Shown: piece after piece, positions 44,704 through 46,563 of the stretch
How positions within the stretch are numbered: position 1 is the first letter of the stretch
How the letters are laid out: each line of letters starts with the position of its first letter
NCBI GenBank assembly: GCA_020060545.1
Contig: JAGUZX010000103.1
Location: forward strand, 1 to 46,563
Source of the DNA: Desulfovibrio sp.
Lineage (GTDB): Bacteria; Bacillota; Dethiobacteria; DTU022
Reading direction: 5' to 3'
DNA length: 46,563 nucleotides
Made by a program: the position numbers and the translations under genes
The notes under the pieces: generated by a model
Told to the model about the DNA's origin: nothing
Databases searched by the model: none
Seen by the model: the letters and a program-made list of their open reading frames with translations, nothing else

Positions 44704-45057
44704 TTGACTATGAAATTAAGGGCCAAGATCTGGTTTGAGAACGACGGCCGCAAAGCCTTCGGCGACGGGCCGTGGGATATCCTGCAGCGGGTGGAGCGGA
44801 CAGGTTCTTTAAGGCAGGCCGCCGCCGAAATTAATATGTCCTACAGCCAGGTCTGGAGGCTGATCCGGATGCTGGAACACAACCTGGGCTTCCCCCTGCT
44901 GGAGAAAAAGACCGGCGGCCCCGGCGGCGGCCACTCATTATTAACTCCTGCAGCGGTCTGCTTAAACGCGGCATACAGCCATTTCCGCCGCGAAGCAAAA
45001 CAAAACCTCGACGGCCTTTTCAAGAAATATTTCCCGCCGGGCTTGTTTATGCCTTAA
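44704..45057 (+). CDS. Single-domain ModE/LysR-type winged-helix regulator
   Basis: 117 aa, ModE N-terminal DNA-binding domain only. RVERTGSLRQAAAEINMSYSQVWRLIRMLE is the helix-turn-helix, and EKKTGGPGGGHSLLTP the wing. The C-terminal molybdate-binding (MOP/TOBE) domains are missing, so it must sense metal or oxyanion differently or through a partner. TTG start chosen because GGAGGTG lies 7 nt upstream; ATG 44710 is the alternative. Divergent from the MerT-like gene, and a candidate regulator of it (inference). Confidence 0.87.
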   Translation: MTMKLRAKIWFENDGRKAFGDGPWDILQRVERTGSLRQAAAEINMSYSQVWRLIRMLEHNLGFPLLEKKTGGPGGGHSLLTPAAVCLNAAYSHFRREAKQNLDGLFKKYFPPGLFMP

Positions 45058-45128
45058 AAGCCGGAGGGTAGACGTGACATTGTGACATTAAATGGTTATA
45101 TTTAGGGATAATGGCATCATATATCCAT
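45058..45128. other. Convergent gap with A/T-rich inverted repeat
   Basis: TAAATGG...CCATTTA (about 45088-45130) forms an A/T-rich inverted repeat between convergent genes, preceded by a direct repeat GTGACATTGTGACATT. It may be a two-way terminator. Confidence 0.45.
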
Positions 45129-46205
45129 TTAATTACGCCTTGGCCACGTAAGCAGAAAAATCCCGGCGGCCACCGCCGTCAAGGCGCCCAAACAGGTAAA
45201 GCCTAAAGGCAGTCCTGAACGCGATGAAGTATCTACCAGGGAGGAGTCATATGAGGAAAAATATATTTTACTACTACCTAAATAATTATTTAAATAATAA
45301 GATAAAATAACAAAGCGGCCGCCACCCCATGCTACCCCAAGTAACGTCTCACCTTCAATTATGGCAGCCTTCGACCACTTTCCCCCGTCCGGCGAGATAA
45401 GGATGGTTCCTTCGTGGGCCACAGCGATGAACAGGCCATCGCCAAAAGCAACATCATCTAATTGCTTATCTGAAACTGCAATAACCTGTGATGACCATGT
45501 CTTCCCATCCGGTGAAGTAAGAATAAAATTTGAAGTATGCTCGGTGAATAAAGAACCGACGGCAACAAAGAGACTGTCACCCCAAACCACCCCGGTTAAA
45601 ACCAAATCCGTAGCAATCTCTGACCATATCTTTCCATCCGGCGAGGTAAGGATAATGTTGGATAATCCTTCGGTGGCGAAACAACCAACAGCAACAAAAA
45701 GACCGTCACCCCAGGCCACGTCACTGAACCATGGCTTTTTGGTGACTGTATCAACACTTGACCATGTCTTCCCGTCCGGTGAGGTGAGGATAACGCCGCC
45801 AACACCTACAGCAACAAAAAGACCGTCACCCCAGGCCACGCCTTCTAAGCACGCATCTGTAACTGCAGCAATCCTTGACCAGTCCCTTCCGTCCGGTGAA
45901 GTAAGAATAACGCCTTCATTTCCTACAGCGACAAACAGGTCCTCCCCCCAGGTTACGCCCTCCAAGCGCTTATCTGTAACGGGCGTGGCTTTGATCCACG
46001 TCTCCCCATCTGGGGAATGAAGGATTATTCCCTTATCTCCCACAGCAACAAACAAACCTTCGCCATAGGTAACTGCATTTAAAGGTGGGGAAATGGCCTC
46101 TACGCTTACAGTCCATGCTAATTGATGAGCCGATACTACCGAAGACAGAAACAGCAAAAACAAAACCAGTACCGAAAAAACCGCCTTTTTCAAAGAGTGG
46201 GTCAT
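45129..46205 (-). CDS. Secreted SPDG-repeat (beta-propeller-like) protein with C-terminal membrane anchor
   Basis: 358 aa. Signal peptide ending VVSA (about residue 26), about seven repeats of about 40 residues of the type VAWGDGLFVAVG...ILTSPDGKTWS, then a C-terminal hydrophobic segment (LGFTCLGALTAVAAGIFLLTW) and Arg-Arg tail that anchor it outside the cell. The SPDG-TW pattern resembles Asp-box/BNR or YCF48-like blades; no enzyme site seen. Visibly more A/T-rich than neighbouring genes. ATG with GGGAGG upstream. Confidence 0.82.
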   Translation of the reverse strand: MTHSLKKAVFSVLVLFLLFLSSVVSAHQLAWTVSVEAISPPLNAVTYGEGLFVAVGDKGIILHSPDGETWIKATPVTDKRLEGVTWGEDLFVAVGNEGVILTSPDGRDWSRIAAVTDACLEGVAWGDGLFVAVGVGGVILTSPDGKTWSSVDTVTKKPWFSDVAWGDGLFVAVGCFATEGLSNIILTSPDGKIWSEIATDLVLTGVVWGDSLFVAVGSLFTEHTSNFILTSPDGKTWSSQVIAVSDKQLDDVAFGDGLFIAVAHEGTILISPDGGKWSKAAIIEGETLLGVAWGGGRFVILSYYLNNYLGSSKIYFSSYDSSLVDTSSRSGLPLGFTCLGALTAVAAGIFLLTWPRRN

Positions 46206-46389
46206 TTTTCAACCTCCCGGGTAAGATAACTCATCTCTATGAGTTCAATAATTTATTTGGGGAGATCCGCCACACAACAGGCCTATCCTTCGTATACAAG
46301 CCTGCAATCGTCTAGATGCCAGGCAAGCGGATTTAGAGGATTTTAGTTCTTGGGGTGCAGATTGCCGTGTTTTTAAGAGGCGCCTGAAC
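46206..46389. other. Upstream region of the SPDG-repeat gene
   Basis: No supported gene. AACTCAT-CTCT-ATGAGTT (46228-46245) is a perfect 7-bp inverted repeat just before the ribosome binding site of the SPDG-repeat gene; it may be an operator or leader hairpin. Confidence 0.5.
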
Positions 46390-46418
46390 TTGCGATGTCC
46401 TGTAGTGGTTGCTATAAT
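46390..46418 (+). promoter_or_regulatory. Candidate plus-strand promoter near the right edge
   Basis: TTGCGA, 17-nt spacer, TATAAT. It points at a gene-free stretch that ends in the palindrome at 46501-46539. Confidence 0.5.
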
Positions 46419-46500
46419 TTAAATATATTATTTATGTTTATAATTCACTGTTTTTGGTATAACTCCTGCTTAGGGGGAGACCGTCCGGGGTTAAAATCCA

Positions 46501-46539
46501 AAAAAGTTCATTCGGTGCCAGGCACCGAATGAACTTTTT
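46501..46539. repeat. Palindromic intergenic repeat, family A, perfect
   Basis: AAAAAGTTCATTCGGTGCC-A-GGCACCGAATGAACTTTTT: perfect 19-bp arms around one A, with A and T runs at the ends, so it can act as a terminator on both strands. Confidence 0.93.
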
Positions 46540-46563
46540 AATAATTTTCCTGGCGGGGACCTA

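Noticed and set aside
20130-46539. CRISPR array as explanation of the repeats
   Set aside because: Copies are kilobases apart with no regular spacers and no cas genes.

Overview
The window looks like chromosomal DNA from a GC-rich, spore-forming, strictly anaerobic member of the Firmicutes (Clostridia), in the broad Moorella/Desulfotomaculum/Thermacetogenium neighbourhood. This is inferred from gene content only: a carbonyl-branch Wood-Ljungdahl cluster, a CtsR-McsA-McsB-ClpC operon, a GerM-type germination protein, a Ku/LigD end-joining set and strong GGAGG ribosome binding sites. No rRNA, tRNA, CRISPR array or transposase gene was seen.

Left part (1-10.6 kb, all minus strand): the N-terminal part of dihydroorotase, a sirtuin, a TPR/HTH protein, a YhaM-like exoribonuclease, a penicillin-acylase-family hydrolase, and a thiolase / enoyl-CoA hydratase / 3-hydroxyacyl-CoA dehydrogenase set that interconverts acetyl-CoA and crotonyl-CoA. 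Centre (9.7-20 kb, minus): cooC-cooS-acsB-acsC-acsD-acsE-metV-metF. This covers methylene-THF reduction, methyl transfer to the corrinoid protein, CO2/CO interconversion and acetyl-CoA assembly. It sits directly upstream of the thiolase set, so C1 and C4 metabolism meet at acetyl-CoA.

Then come an EFR1-type flavodoxin/ferredoxin protein (plus strand) framed by repeat elements, the ctsR-mcsA-mcsB-clpC operon with a recognisable CtsR operator, an MgtC-like membrane protein, a DUF4015 glycoside-hydrolase-like protein, the NHEJ genes ku, ligase and polymerase as three separate proteins, trxB, and nadABC. On the plus strand follow an Nfu-type scaffold, a NifS-type cysteine desulfurase and ThiI (sulfur trafficking), a minus-strand Lgt-like membrane protein with degraded catalytic motifs, and L-lactate dehydrogenase. 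The right end holds a GerM lipoprotein, a leucine-rich-repeat lipoprotein, a second crotonase, a small MerT-like gene, a single-domain ModE-like regulator and a secreted SPDG-repeat protein.

The most notable discovery is missed by ordinary ORF callers, including the supplied track. At 44190-44468 (minus) a 92-codon MerT-like membrane protein is interrupted by one in-frame TGA at the second cysteine of the MerT Cys-Cys pair (Cys-TGA-Leu-Gly-Pro). A perfect hairpin with a GGUCU loop lies 27 nt downstream of the UGA, matching the expected position and loop of a bacterial SECIS. I interpret it as a selenoprotein metal transporter.

The intergenic DNA carries at least three families of palindromic repeats (GGTGCC/GGCACC; GGGGGACGG-GTTGTTGACA; GGGGGTCAGACCT) and short purine-rich microrepeats that begin at or span stop codons. 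One repeat element supplies the C-terminal end of the EFR1 gene.
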